A stretch of 64,000 nucleotides of DNA, taken from the NCBI RefSeq assembly GCF_029767755.1, contig NZ_JARUQS010000002.1:124808-188807 (forward strand), written 5' to 3'. Source of the stretch: Thiomicrorhabdus sp. zzn3. Lineage in GTDB: Bacteria; Pseudomonadota; Gammaproteobacteria; Thiomicrospirales; Thiomicrospiraceae. This document shows positions 34,670 to 43,910 of this stretch, piece after piece. The notes below the pieces were generated by a model, which made no database searches, was not told the origin of the DNA, and worked only from the letters and a program-made list of their open reading frames with translations. The translations under genes were made by a program, and so were the position numbers. The number at the start of each line of letters is the position of its first letter. Position 1 is the stretch's first letter.

Positions 34670-35530
34670 TTACTGGCGCACGGTGCGGGAAATATCAAAT
34701 TCGTCCTCGAAATTCGAGCGGTAAGGGTTGATGTCCAAACCACCACGACGGACATAGCGCGCATACACGGTCAGGTTAACGGTCTGGCAATGCTTCATCA
34801 AATCGGTAAAGATGCGCTCAACACACTGCTCGTGAAATTCATTGTGTTCGCGGAACGAAATCAGATACCGCAACAGCGCTTCACGGTCAATTTTTGGCCC
34901 CCGGTAATGGATCACCACCGATCCCCAGTCGGGTTGACCGGTGACTAAACAGTTGGACTTCAGCAAATGGCTGTTCAGGGTTTCTTCCACCACCTCGGCT
35001 TCTTCTTCATTGCGCAATAATTCGGGAGTGACCTGATAATCACTGACCTCAATGTCCAAATCATCCAGATTGATCCCCGGCAATCGGCCAATGAGGGTTT
35101 CATCTTCATCCAATGAGCGCAACTCTACGGCAACCTCGCCCCCGCAGGCCCTGGAAAGGTCACGCATCCAAGTTTCTTCCACCTGTTGCTGCGATTCAAA
35201 ACGGGTGCCGTTAAACGAATTCAGATAGAGCTTAAACGATTTAGATTCGATCAAATTCGGCGAATCGGCAGGAAAGGCAAATTCGGCAATTGCCACCACT
35301 GGCTTGCCTTTGGCATTCAGCCAGGAAACCTCAAAAGCGGTCCAAATATCCAGTCCCTGAAACGGCAAACTGCTCTGATCAAAACCGAGTTCATCGCGCT
35401 TTTCCTGGCGTGGAACCGGAAACAGAATACTCGGATCATAGGAGGCGCAGTACGGCGTGCTCTGTCCGAGCAGGCTTTTCTCAGCGGTAGACGCTGTGGT
35501 TTTGGTTTTCAAGCTGTCCCCCATCTCCAT
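34670..35530 (-). CDS. queF: NADPH-dependent 7-cyano-7-deazaguanine reductase
   Basis: A 286-residue unimodular-long QueF of the E. coli type, reducing preQ0 to preQ1 for queuosine in tRNA. The catalytic cysteine lies in LKSNCLVTGQPDWGS, followed by the RYLISFREHNEFHEQCVE segment that holds the QueF signature. Length matches the long form (282). Its ATG overlaps the stop of the upstream gene (TAATG), implying coupled translation. Other queuosine genes are not in the window. Confidence 0.95.
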   Translation of the reverse strand: MEMGDSLKTKTTASTAEKSLLGQSTPYCASYDPSILFPVPRQEKRDELGFDQSSLPFQGLDIWTAFEVSWLNAKGKPVVAIAEFAFPADSPNLIESKSFKLYLNSFNGTRFESQQQVEETWMRDLSRACGGEVAVELRSLDEDETLIGRLPGINLDDLDIEVSDYQVTPELLRNEEEAEVVEETLNSHLLKSNCLVTGQPDWGSVVIHYRGPKIDREALLRYLISFREHNEFHEQCVERIFTDLMKHCQTVNLTVYARYVRRGGLDINPYRSNFEDEFDISRTVRQ

Positions 35531-35931
35531 TAACCCGCAACATCAAAGTTGCGCAAAGCCGTTCTAAAAGCGTTAAACGGGTTTAACAACGCATCGGCAA
35601 TGATAATCGCGTAACCGATCCAATGGTAAAAGTTAGGCTGTTGACCTTCTACAAACCACAAATAACTGAGCAGGCCTGTGGCTAAAATGACCGTCAGCAC
35701 CGCCCAGAACTGATCCAACAGAAAGGCCGCGGCACTGACATCACCTGACTTAAACATCTCAATAAACAGAATGGCAAACGCCACCCCGATGAAAACATAA
35801 CCGGCCGAGCCTTCAAGATTGAGCTGAAAATACTCTGCGGCAATCAGAAACAGCACAATAAACAGCATCCAAGGCAGTTTTCCCAAAGTCGATAGGGTGG
35901 AGGATGAAGAGACAGAAACATTAGAGCCCAT
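35530..35931 (-). CDS. Four-helix membrane protein of unknown function
   Basis: A 133-residue protein with about four membrane helices (WMLFIVLFLIAAEYF, GYVFIGVAFAILFIEMF, FWAVLTVILATGLLSYLWF, HWIGYAIIIADALLNPF). I do not recognise the family. AGGAGAA lies upstream of the ATG, and its stop overlaps the queF start. It stands between a thioredoxin-like gene and queF in one minus-strand run. A CAGGCCTG octamer lies at 35671 inside it. Confidence 0.7.
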   Translation of the reverse strand: MGSNVSVSSSSTLSTLGKLPWMLFIVLFLIAAEYFQLNLEGSAGYVFIGVAFAILFIEMFKSGDVSAAAFLLDQFWAVLTVILATGLLSYLWFVEGQQPNFYHWIGYAIIIADALLNPFNAFRTALRNFDVAG

Positions 35932-35956
35932 AATTTTCTCCTGATAGCGTCTGCGA

Positions 35957-36499
35957 TTAAAATTCGTTGGTGACCCGCAATGGGTTGCCTAACTGTTCTA
36001 ACGCCTGATTAATACGTTGTTTAAAATAATATGGAAAATAGTCATAAGCACCAGAATTTTCCATACGAATTCCCATGGGTTCGCCTTCATGGTCGACAAA
36101 AACCAGCTTGGGAAAGGTAGTGACATTATACAGTGCCGCCATTTCCTGTGGCGGGACGCTTTGACCCTCAAAATCAAGCACCGTCTCTTTACTGTCGGCC
36201 TGGAGTTCGACAATGCGAATAAACCCATCGGTCAGATCGTTACCGACAAGCGGCAATAGGGCGTTCTCTTCAAAACGCTGACAGGGCCCGCAGCGCAGCC
36301 GACTGAAATAGATCACAACTGGTAAATTCTGCGCTTTGGCTTGTTGTCCGACGTCCTGAAAATTCTCCACCCTGGGCATTTCAGCACGCACCGGCACAGC
36401 CATTAACCACAACATCAAACCGATTAAAGCGCCGCTTTTGACCAGGCCTGTCAAGATGAAATCCATCCAACCTGGGCGCACATTCTTAGCCGTTTTCAT
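35957..36499 (-). CDS. Exported thioredoxin-like protein
   Basis: A 180-residue protein with an N-terminal signal or anchor (LTGLVKSGALIGLMLWLMAVPVRA) and a thioredoxin fold: PVVIYFSRLRCGPCQRFEENAL with a CGPC active site, and the cis-proline in TTFPKLVFVD. It probably acts on periplasmic thiols. The insertion GQSVPPQEMA and the family near SoxW / thioredoxin-related proteins are noted, but the partner is unknown. I chose the ATG at 36499 because AAGGAAAG lies upstream; the frame reaches 36544. Confidence 0.82.
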   Translation of the reverse strand: MKTAKNVRPGWMDFILTGLVKSGALIGLMLWLMAVPVRAEMPRVENFQDVGQQAKAQNLPVVIYFSRLRCGPCQRFEENALLPLVGNDLTDGFIRIVELQADSKETVLDFEGQSVPPQEMAALYNVTTFPKLVFVDHEGEPMGIRMENSGAYDYFPYYFKQRINQALEQLGNPLRVTNEF

Positions 36500-36715
36500 T
36501 GACTGCTTTCCTTCAGTTTTAGGCTTCCGATGTGACCAATACACACCGTAGCGCCACGCTATTTAAATTCATCATACCGTAAACCGGTGACAGGATGCAT
36601 CTTGGTGAGCTCGCAAATCATTCGTCGCGAGCTTGATTCACCTGAAACGCAAATTCGCTATAATCAAATCACACAACGACACTGACTCTATCCATTTCAT
36701 CGAACGGAAGCCGAC

Positions 36716-38314
36716 ATGAACGAATTCAACGCGCTAATGCTTGGCGCAGGAGGCTTAGGGCTTTTCCTGCTCGGCATGGTGCTGATGACCGATAGTCTGA
36801 AAAAACTAGCAGGCGACCGTTTGCGCAGCGTGCTGTTTGAATTTACCAAAACTCCCTCTACCGGCGCGCTGAGCGGAGCCCTGGCCACCGCCGTGGTGCA
36901 ATCCTCCAGCGCCACCACGCTTGCTGCAGTCGGCTTTGTCGGGGCGGGTTTGATGAGTTTTAGCAATGCCCTGGGGATTATTTTCGGCGCCAATATCGGC
37001 ACCACCATTACCGGCTGGATGGTGGCCCTGCTTGGATTTAAATTTTCGATCGGTTCCATCGCTTCCTTGCTGGTACTTGGCGGCATTTTGCTTAAACTGT
37101 TTGCCCGCTACCCATGGAGTCAAACCGGTATGGCCCTTGCCGGATTCGGCTTGCTGTTTGTCGGCATCGATACGTTGCAAACTGCAATGGCAGGATTGGT
37201 CGATGTGGTCAACTTCAGCCAATTGCCCGCCAACAATCTAACAGGCCTGCTCAAATTAATGTTGATCGGTCTGGTGTTTACTACCATCACCCAGTCGTCC
37301 AGCGCCGGGGTCGCCTTGACGCTGACCGCGCTGTTTAACGGCTTAATCGAATTTGAGCAAGCCGCCGCACTGGTGATTGGCATGGATGTCGGCACTACGA
37401 TCAAATCGCTCATGGCGGTGATTGGCGGCAACGTCGGGGCAAGACGAACCGGCCTGTCGCACGTCGTTTACAATCTGATCACCGCCGTATTCGCACTGCT
37501 GCTGATCACCCCCTATACTCAGGCGGTCAACGCGCTGTCTCCTTCGGCCCTGACGGACAATGCGGAAATCGCCCTGGTTGGCTTCCACAGCCTGTTTAAC
37601 TTGCTTGGCGTCATCCTGATTCTGCCGTTTACCGAACAATTCGCGCGCTTGATTAAAAGACTGATCCCGGAAACACGCAGTGCTCATACCCGACGTTTAG
37701 AAACCGGCCTGCTGGCCGAACCGGAACTGGCACTGAATGCGATTCAGAGCACCTTAATGGATTTACATAATGCATTGCTCAAAGAACTGCGTCAGCTCAT
37801 GCAGCAACCCACCGCCCCAACCTTCGGGCGTCAATTGCCGCAGCTTCAACAGGAATTGGATGAAACCCGGAACTATATCGATCATATCCACCTCATCCAC
37901 TCCTCCACCCAACAATGGAAGCGTTTGATTTCCATGATTCACACCCTGGATCACCTGCAACGCCTGCATGAACGCTGTGAGGAAGAAGGCGACCGTGCCG
38001 AAGCGTCAAAGCGCTTTCCGATTTTGAGTAAATTCACGCTGCGCCTAACCAGCGATCTCGAAGCCCTGCAACAAGCTATCCGCGAAAATAAATGGCATGA
38101 AGCCGTCAAATTGGCGCGGACACTTCATCACTTTCTCCAACAGGATTCAGAGGGTTATCGGCATAAATTGGTTCAACAGATGGGGGAAGGTAAGTTGGAT
38201 GCAGAACAGTGGCGGGATGCATTAGAGGCCATTCGCTGGATGCAACGGGTCAGCAAACACCTGTATCGCATCAGTTACCATATGGAGAAAATGCTGCTTG
38301 CTAGTGGCAAATAA
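36716..38314 (+). CDS. Na+/phosphate symporter family protein with PhoU-like tail
   Basis: A 532-residue protein of the NptA/YjbB (PNaS) family. The two inverted halves each carry the hallmark QSSS: VQSSSATTLAAVGF (about 62) and TQSSSAGVALTL (about 192), with eight to ten membrane helices. The last 200 residues are hydrophilic and helical like PhoU, a common fusion. It imports or exports phosphate with sodium. The gene stands alone, with GGAAG before the ATG. Confidence 0.9.
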   Translation: MNEFNALMLGAGGLGLFLLGMVLMTDSLKKLAGDRLRSVLFEFTKTPSTGALSGALATAVVQSSSATTLAAVGFVGAGLMSFSNALGIIFGANIGTTITGWMVALLGFKFSIGSIASLLVLGGILLKLFARYPWSQTGMALAGFGLLFVGIDTLQTAMAGLVDVVNFSQLPANNLTGLLKLMLIGLVFTTITQSSSAGVALTLTALFNGLIEFEQAAALVIGMDVGTTIKSLMAVIGGNVGARRTGLSHVVYNLITAVFALLLITPYTQAVNALSPSALTDNAEIALVGFHSLFNLLGVILILPFTEQFARLIKRLIPETRSAHTRRLETGLLAEPELALNAIQSTLMDLHNALLKELRQLMQQPTAPTFGRQLPQLQQELDETRNYIDHIHLIHSSTQQWKRLISMIHTLDHLQRLHERCEEEGDRAEASKRFPILSKFTLRLTSDLEALQQAIRENKWHEAVKLARTLHHFLQQDSEGYRHKLVQQMGEGKLDAEQWRDALEAIRWMQRVSKHLYRISYHMEKMLLASGK

Positions 38315-38413
38315 AACACGGTCAATAAGGTGTTTGCTCAAAGTTAATGTCTTGCAAGCGTCACGCTCAACGGACCTGTGTAAAGTATAATAGCCGAAAA
38401 GGTAGGAAACACG

Positions 38414-38614
38414 ATGCTAACAACTCTGATTTACGGAATGATTGTAACCGCTCTAGCTCTGGGGCTCTTGTGGGGCGGCTTCAAGGTGTTACAAAAACGC
38501 CCGACATTCAGCCAAGCACTGAATACCCGCAATGCCAATAAACGTATGCTGCAACTGACCCTGCTGATCTATTTCATTGGCGTGGTGGTCACCATTACCT
38601 TAATGGCGATTTAA
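38414..38614 (+). CDS. Small two-helix membrane protein of unknown function
   Basis: A 66-residue frame with AGGAAA upstream. Two membrane helices (LIYGMIVTALALGLLWGGF and LQLTLLIYFIGVVVTITLM) are joined by a basic loop. No family recognised. It may be transcribed with the symporter gene 100 bases upstream. Confidence 0.55.
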   Translation: MLTTLIYGMIVTALALGLLWGGFKVLQKRPTFSQALNTRNANKRMLQLTLLIYFIGVVVTITLMAI

Positions 38615-38679
38615 CAAAAAACCAGTCAGCCCATTACTTTTATCTATGCCATATAAAACCAATCTGGGCAATTAACGCT

Positions 38680-38736
38680 TTCTCAATAGTTTCTTAAAGC
38701 CTTCTCAATAAACCCTCTCACAGGGCCCCCTATAAT
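38680..38736 (+). promoter_or_regulatory. Promoter with three 11-bp-phased repeats, upstream of the TonB receptor gene
   Basis: CTCAA, CTTAA and CTCAA begin at 38682, 38693 and 38704, each one helical turn apart; the outer two lie in identical TTCTCAATA blocks. A perfect TATAAT follows at 38731, 22 bases after the last repeat, and no -35 box is visible. This layout matches sites of OmpR-family response regulators of the PmrA/QseB/ColR kind, which replace the -35 element. Confidence 0.55.
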
Positions 38737-38759
38737 TTCCCCATTTTTTATCAGGGGAA
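38737..38759 (+). promoter_or_regulatory. Hairpin covering the ribosome-binding site of the TonB receptor gene
   Basis: TTCCCC (38737-38742) pairs with GGGGAA (38754-38759), and the right arm contains the Shine-Dalgarno sequence, four bases before the ATG. Translation could be limited by this fold. Confidence 0.45.
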
Positions 38760-38763
38760 TACC

Positions 38764-40863
38764 ATGCAACGCCAAAAACGGTCGGCTGCCATTCTGGTCG
38801 CACTCTTCATCCAATCCGGTTCATCGTTTGCTGAAGAAAGCAACACTTCAACGCTTGACAGCATCAGTATCACCGCCACAAAGCTAGAGCGGGAAAGTAA
38901 ATCGGTTCCGCAAAGCGTGTCCGTGGTGGACGAAGCCGATATTGAGCGAGAAAACCCAATCAATATTAACGACGTGATTGACGCCATTCCCGGAGTTCAG
39001 GCCATTTCTAAAAACAACGGTTACGACTCTAGACTCATTATCCGGGGCGCCGGTTTAAAAGCTCCATATGGGGTGCGGGAAATCATGGTCATCCGTGACG
39101 GTGTTCCGATGACCGATCCGGACAGCTTTACCCGGTTCGATATGATTGATATTGATGACATGGAAGGCGTTGAAATCTACAAAGGCCCCGGTTCGATCTA
39201 CGCCAGCAATGCAACCGGTGGTGTGGTATTTATCAAGTCGAAATCCGTATTTGATGACCAGCAAGACCGCATTAAACTGGGTATCGGTTCCTTTAACAGC
39301 CTCAGCTTCAACGCCAAAAAATCCCTGAATGCCGGCGAGAACGATAGTTTTGCCATCAATCTTTCCCGCCGTCAGTCGAATAACGATTGGCGAGACTGGA
39401 ATGAATTCGATACCACTCAATTCAGCTTAAAACATGGACACTTCTTTGAAGATGATTCCGTTCTGGAAACCGAAATTGCCTACACCGAAGCCAACTTGCA
39501 ACTCCCGCAGTCTTTGAGTGCCGATGAATTTGAGGCCTATAAAAACTCGGGGGAAACCACCAATACCAATGGGGATTGGCAGAAAAGCGGTCGCTATTCC
39601 ACGATGTTGTTTATGAATAGCCGTTATGAAACGACTTTAGGCGCCTATACCTTCAAACCTCAGGTCTATTTTACTCAATGGGGCCACTTTCACCCGGTAA
39701 CCGGGATGATTAATGACGCTCAAGACAATAAGGTCATTGGCACCGATCTCGCCTGGAACCGCAAACACACTCTGTTTGGCAACAGTGCTGAATTTCTTTT
39801 TGGCTTGACGGCCCGTACCGACATTCGTGAAAACGGTAAAAAATATACCTATGAAGATATGGATCCGGACACAGGAGTCGTCTTGTCTGATGATAAAGGG
39901 GACTTGGCACAGACAGAAGACAGCCAAAGCACGATCTTAGGTGCCTATATTCAGGACAGCTTTTCTCCTTCTGAAAACCTACTGATCGATATGGGCTTGC
40001 GCTATGACCAAGTAGACATGTCTATTGATGGCACGCAAATCCTCGCCTACAACTGGGGCAGCGGCAGCTACATTCCAGGGTCAGGCGATTACAGCTATGA
40101 TGAAACCTATCACCTGTTTTCTCCGAAGATCGGCTTGACTTACGCATTAAACGATAGCCTAAACGTCTATGGGTTGATCGCTTCTTCTAACCAGGCGCCA
40201 ACCGAGAGCGAAATGCAGGCCACCCGTGACAACGCGCCAGAAGTGGACCTAAATGCGTCAACAGCCACCAACTTCGAAATCGGGCTTAAACACCGAAGTA
40301 AAGCTTGGTCAGCCGATTTGGCTGTCTACTTCACCAAACTGCACGATGAAATCGTCAAGGTGGAAAACGGCTATGCCGATTACTATGAAAATGCCGGGGA
40401 AACCGACAAGAAAGGCATTGAACTGACTGCCGCTTACCAACTAAATTCGCAGTGGGGAGTCGGCTTCAGCGGATCTAAGACCGAATACCGCTATGTGGAT
40501 TACCTCAGTGGAGACAGTGACTATTCGGGAAACCTGCTGCGTTTTTCACCTGAATACCAATACAGCCTGTTTGCTGATTGGCATAAAGGAGCTTACCGTG
40601 CTCGACTTGAGACGATCGGCGTGGGTGAATATTACATGGATGATGCCAATAGCGAAAAATACAGCGGCTATGCCGGGGTGACAAATCTTACCATGGGATA
40701 CGCACGCAATGGCCATCAGCTCGCCTTGAGCGTTCACAATATTGGCGACCAACGTTATGCCAGTGAAGTATCCAAAACCGCCAGTAGCTGGGGGCCAGAC
40801 AGCTACTACTACACACCGGGCGCGCCAAGAACCCTTAAACTGAGTTACCAATACAAATACTAG
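38764..40863 (+). CDS. TonB-dependent outer-membrane receptor
   Basis: A 699-residue receptor with a signal peptide (AAILVALFIQSGSSFA), a TonB-box-like DSISITATK, a plug domain (RLIIRGAGLKAPYGVREIMVIRDG, GVEIYKGPGSIYASNATGG) and a barrel of about 22 strands ending LKLSYQYKY. The last residue is tyrosine rather than the usual phenylalanine. Such receptors import siderophores, metals, cobalamin or others; the ligand cannot be read. A membrane ferredoxin gene follows after 11 bases, which hints at reduction of the imported compound. The upstream region has phased repeats and an RBS hairpin, pointing to regulation. Confidence 0.92.
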   Translation: MQRQKRSAAILVALFIQSGSSFAEESNTSTLDSISITATKLERESKSVPQSVSVVDEADIERENPININDVIDAIPGVQAISKNNGYDSRLIIRGAGLKAPYGVREIMVIRDGVPMTDPDSFTRFDMIDIDDMEGVEIYKGPGSIYASNATGGVVFIKSKSVFDDQQDRIKLGIGSFNSLSFNAKKSLNAGENDSFAINLSRRQSNNDWRDWNEFDTTQFSLKHGHFFEDDSVLETEIAYTEANLQLPQSLSADEFEAYKNSGETTNTNGDWQKSGRYSTMLFMNSRYETTLGAYTFKPQVYFTQWGHFHPVTGMINDAQDNKVIGTDLAWNRKHTLFGNSAEFLFGLTARTDIRENGKKYTYEDMDPDTGVVLSDDKGDLAQTEDSQSTILGAYIQDSFSPSENLLIDMGLRYDQVDMSIDGTQILAYNWGSGSYIPGSGDYSYDETYHLFSPKIGLTYALNDSLNVYGLIASSNQAPTESEMQATRDNAPEVDLNASTATNFEIGLKHRSKAWSADLAVYFTKLHDEIVKVENGYADYYENAGETDKKGIELTAAYQLNSQWGVGFSGSKTEYRYVDYLSGDSDYSGNLLRFSPEYQYSLFADWHKGAYRARLETIGVGEYYMDDANSEKYSGYAGVTNLTMGYARNGHQLALSVHNIGDQRYASEVSKTASSWGPDSYYYTPGAPRTLKLSYQYKY

Positions 40864-40874
40864 GAGTCAAACGA

Positions 40875-42254
40875 ATGAAACAAGTTGAGAAAACACGCTC
40901 GGCTTCGGATTTACTTGGCTGGCCAGTGATAGGATGGTTTTTCAGTAACAGTAAGCTCATGATGGCCGCACGCCTTCTGGTTCTAACCATGCTGATTACC
41001 GCCATCTATTTTGGATTGGTTTATCCGACAGAAGAGATCAACCCGTATACCGGCGCCCTGTTCTGGTCTCTTTTCTGGCCATTTTTCCTGATTCTCAGCA
41101 TGGCCACACTGGGAACGGTATTCTGTGGCGTTTGTCCGCACAGCTTTGTCGGTAAATATCTGAATCGAATCGGACCGAAAAAACCCTTGCCGGCCTGGTT
41201 AAAAAACCGCTGGATTGGATTCGGGTTACTGCTGCTGGCGTACTGGATACCTATTTACATTTTTCCGGATGTCCTAAAAACCCCTTGGGTCAGTGCCTTG
41301 TTCTTTTTGGTATTAACCTTAGTCGCCTGGAGTCTATTTTATCTCTATCGCAACATGGCTTATTGCAGTTCCATTTGCCCGATTGGAACCGTTACCAGTG
41401 CCTTCAGTAAGGTCGGATTTGTCCAACTTAAAACCGATCAGAACCACTGCCAGAGCTGCCGCAGTTTTGACTGCACCAAAGCATGTGAATGGAATTTGAG
41501 ACCTTATTTTTTCGAGAAGAAAAATTCGATGGGCGACTGTACCTTGTGTATGGATTGCTCACAAGCGTGCAATGCGGTTGAGTTGAAACTGACCTCGCCG
41601 TCGACTCAACTCTGGAAACCCAGCAGCGCCAAAGAGCCAATGAATGTCTGGGTCTACGTTTGGCTACTGGCCGTCATATCAATCACGATGCGTTTTCATC
41701 ACTCTCTCGGACACTCATCGATTAAAGAGCAACTGCCTTGGGTTCAGGCTGGACAATGGCTAGAATCACTGGTTTCAGTCCCCCTCTTAGATTGGGTGGG
41801 GGTGATGGCCTTGTCTATGGCTGTTCTCTCTACCTTTGCCATCGTTTGGGGCAGTTTTACCATCAGTGCGAAATTGCTTAATATGTCCTTTAGTGATTTC
41901 TTTCAGTCTGTAGGCCAATTTATGGCTCCGTTAATGTTAATTGGCGCTTTGAGCCATATTGGAAGCTTTTTCTTCTTACACTATGCATCCGATTTAATGA
42001 ATGCGTGGTATTGGCTGATCGGATCATCCATAACCGTTTCACCTTTGGCTACCTTTCGGGATGGCTGGATACACTTGTTTGGATTGTTCAATTACATTGC
42101 TGTAATTTGGGCCCTGTTCGTACTCTATAAACGACTCAGTCTATTGAATTTGAATGGTTGGAAACGCGTACAGATCTGGATCATCAGCGGTGGAATTGTC
42201 TGGTTTTACCTGCTTCTAGTGGTCTTCAGAGCGATGATTCCGCATGGCCATTAA
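40875..42254 (+). CDS. NapH/NosR-like membrane polyferredoxin, partner of the TonB receptor
   Basis: A 459-residue membrane protein with about eight helices. Two cytoplasmic-face CxxxCP motifs (FCGVCPHS and CSSICPIG) are those of the NapH/NosR/RdxA family. Between the helices lie two 4Fe-4S clusters: CQSCRSFDCTKAC and CTLCMDCSQAC. Such proteins pass electrons across the inner membrane from quinol or to a periplasmic acceptor. AGGAG lies before the ATG and the gap to the receptor gene is 11 bases, so the two form an operon. A role in reducing a metal complex taken up by the receptor is an inference. Confidence 0.85.
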   Translation: MKQVEKTRSASDLLGWPVIGWFFSNSKLMMAARLLVLTMLITAIYFGLVYPTEEINPYTGALFWSLFWPFFLILSMATLGTVFCGVCPHSFVGKYLNRIGPKKPLPAWLKNRWIGFGLLLLAYWIPIYIFPDVLKTPWVSALFFLVLTLVAWSLFYLYRNMAYCSSICPIGTVTSAFSKVGFVQLKTDQNHCQSCRSFDCTKACEWNLRPYFFEKKNSMGDCTLCMDCSQACNAVELKLTSPSTQLWKPSSAKEPMNVWVYVWLLAVISITMRFHHSLGHSSIKEQLPWVQAGQWLESLVSVPLLDWVGVMALSMAVLSTFAIVWGSFTISAKLLNMSFSDFFQSVGQFMAPLMLIGALSHIGSFFFLHYASDLMNAWYWLIGSSITVSPLATFRDGWIHLFGLFNYIAVIWALFVLYKRLSLLNLNGWKRVQIWIISGGIVWFYLLLVVFRAMIPHGH

Positions 42255-42275
42255 GTCTCAATAACCGCCATTAAT

Positions 42276-42314
42276 CTTTTTCCCCACCCCGGATGGAATC
42301 CGGTTAGGGGAAAG
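42276..42314. terminator. Bidirectional terminator-like hairpin between convergent genes
   Basis: CTTTTTCCCC pairs with GGGGAAAG, enclosing an inner stem CCGGAT / ATCCGG. It sits in the 68-base gap between the convergent ferredoxin gene and the small exported protein gene. Confidence 0.5.
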
Positions 42315-42322
42315 AGCGATTG

Positions 42323-42679
42323 TTAACGCTGTTTACCTGAGCCCATGCCATTCCCCATACCGTTGCCCATGCCACTTCCAGGGCGACTGCCCTGATTATA
42401 TTGTTGATTCAGACGGCCACGCTCTGCAGGTGGTTCATCCGGAAGTGCAATCCCCTTTTGCTGGGCACGAATTTTCATCTGCTGGTGATGTTCATAACGA
42501 ATGCGTTCACGCTCTTCCAGCGTTTTTGCCGAACGCATTTTGTCACGATGTGCTTGAATCTCTTGCTGAGTCATGAGTTGCTGCCCATAAATAGGGGGAG
42601 CCTCATCGGCCAGCACCGCAGCCGGTAAAACCAACATTAAACTCAAAATACCGTTTTTTAATAACTTAGATCCTAACAT
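42323..42679 (-). CDS. Small exported protein with conserved helical motif and Met-Gly-Asn tail
   Basis: A 118-residue protein with a signal peptide (LSLMLVLPAAVLA). The mature part has YGQQLMTQQEIQAHRDKM and RIRYEHHQQMKIRAQ, a motif I have met in many small proteobacterial proteins without known function, and a C-terminal MGNGMGNGMGSG tandem. AAGGAGG lies before the ATG at 42679, so this start is preferred to the frame's upstream one at 42718. The His/Met content suggests metal binding, perhaps copper, but that is inference. It is convergent with the ferredoxin gene. Confidence 0.65.
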   Translation of the reverse strand: MLGSKLLKNGILSLMLVLPAAVLADEAPPIYGQQLMTQQEIQAHRDKMRSAKTLEERERIRYEHHQQMKIRAQQKGIALPDEPPAERGRLNQQYNQGSRPGSGMGNGMGNGMGSGKQR

Positions 42680-42863
42680 TTCGACCTCCTTGACAATGAA
42701 TAGATCCGCTCGGGCCACTTAGAGACTGTGCTTCCGACTTATAGGCATCGTAAGCCCTATAAACCTGAGAAGATAATGAAAAAATTCTATTTTCGATCCA
42801 GCAAGATAAAATGTACTGATAATGCCGTAATGACTGCTGACACAAGGTTTTCAGGTTTGAGAT

Positions 42864-43781
42864 TCAGTCAAGGTGTTTGAGCAGTTTTTGGTACTGCTGT
42901 TTAATCTGTTTTTTGAGCGTTTTTAACCGCTGTCGATTGGCCAATTTGAGCTCCTCAATTTCATCCTGGTATTGAGGAAATGCCGTCTCTTTAAGCGCCA
43001 GAAAACTTTGTTGTAACTCAAAATCATGTTCTTGGCCCAACAACTCGCCCAGAGCATCCAGCTGCTTAACCGCTTTTTTGTGCTCCTTGGTGTCAATCAC
43101 ATGGTGCTGCCATAACCACTTCCATTGATAAAACTGGTATTTCACCCACTTTCTCCATTGATGCCGCTGGCGAATCGCTTTTTTCTTATCCAACGATTTT
43201 TGCGCTAATTTAAAGCTCCGTTTGGAAGTACGCTTTAATCCCTTAGCCACTTTTTTGGAGGTGTTGGGAGATGAATATCCGCTCTGTTCATCACCTGAGC
43301 CGCAATCCAATGCGCGCCACGTTGACTTTTCCTGTTCCAGTTCAGCAATGACCAAAGCCCAATCAATCGGCCATGCCTCCTGTTCTTTTTTGGCTTCCTC
43401 CTTTAACCCCTGAATCCATTCCGCAACCAACAACCTAACAGACGGCGCCACCTTTAAACTTAGCTGTTGCAGCGAAGCCATTAACACCGCCTGATCTCTT
43501 GCCCCTGCCAATTTTTTAGCGGTGAGGCACAAACGGGTTTCGGCCGCATGGTAGGTATCAGATGGCACACATTCTCGAAGCAACCGCCAATAAGCACGCA
43601 GCCGTTTGCACAGCACGCGCAGGTCATGAATGGATTCGATCGACTCTCTCTGCTCGGAATGCGACACAGCCAACGCCTGATCAAGTTGCTCAATGATATA
43701 GAGTCGCAGCTGTTCAGGCACGGTACTGAAAACGGGCTTGTCTGTATGAATAAAATATGGCTTAGGAATAGAGGAGCTCAT
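42864..43781 (-). CDS. CHAD-domain protein
   Basis: A 305-residue CHAD protein (conserved histidine alpha-helical domain). It has the SIHDLRVLCKRLRAYWRLLREC signature with histidine and arginines near residue 50, and a second helical half rich in K, R and H (RQRHQWRKWVKYQFYQW). CHAD domains bind polyphosphate and often accompany CYTH triphosphatases; no CYTH domain is fused here. An unusually basic loop (KKVAKGLKRTSKRSFKLAQK) lies in the middle. The ATG at 43781 is preferred over a TTG one codon earlier. Confidence 0.85.
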   Translation of the reverse strand: MSSSIPKPYFIHTDKPVFSTVPEQLRLYIIEQLDQALAVSHSEQRESIESIHDLRVLCKRLRAYWRLLRECVPSDTYHAAETRLCLTAKKLAGARDQAVLMASLQQLSLKVAPSVRLLVAEWIQGLKEEAKKEQEAWPIDWALVIAELEQEKSTWRALDCGSGDEQSGYSSPNTSKKVAKGLKRTSKRSFKLAQKSLDKKKAIRQRHQWRKWVKYQFYQWKWLWQHHVIDTKEHKKAVKQLDALGELLGQEHDFELQQSFLALKETAFPQYQDEIEELKLANRQRLKTLKKQIKQQYQKLLKHLD

Positions 43782-43910
43782 CAACTCACCCTCGAAGCAA
43801 ATGCAGTTAACGGATGGTTGAATCTTAACAACTTAGAGAGCGCTTAATTTTGACAAGTTTGTGACCTTTTCAGCGCTTTATCGTGGGTTGCGAACTGAAC
43901 AGGTCTGGTC

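Noticed and set aside
42323-42358. Met-Gly-Asn repeat as a phase-variable tract
   Set aside because: The repeat unit is 12 bases, a multiple of three, so changes in copy number would not shift the frame.
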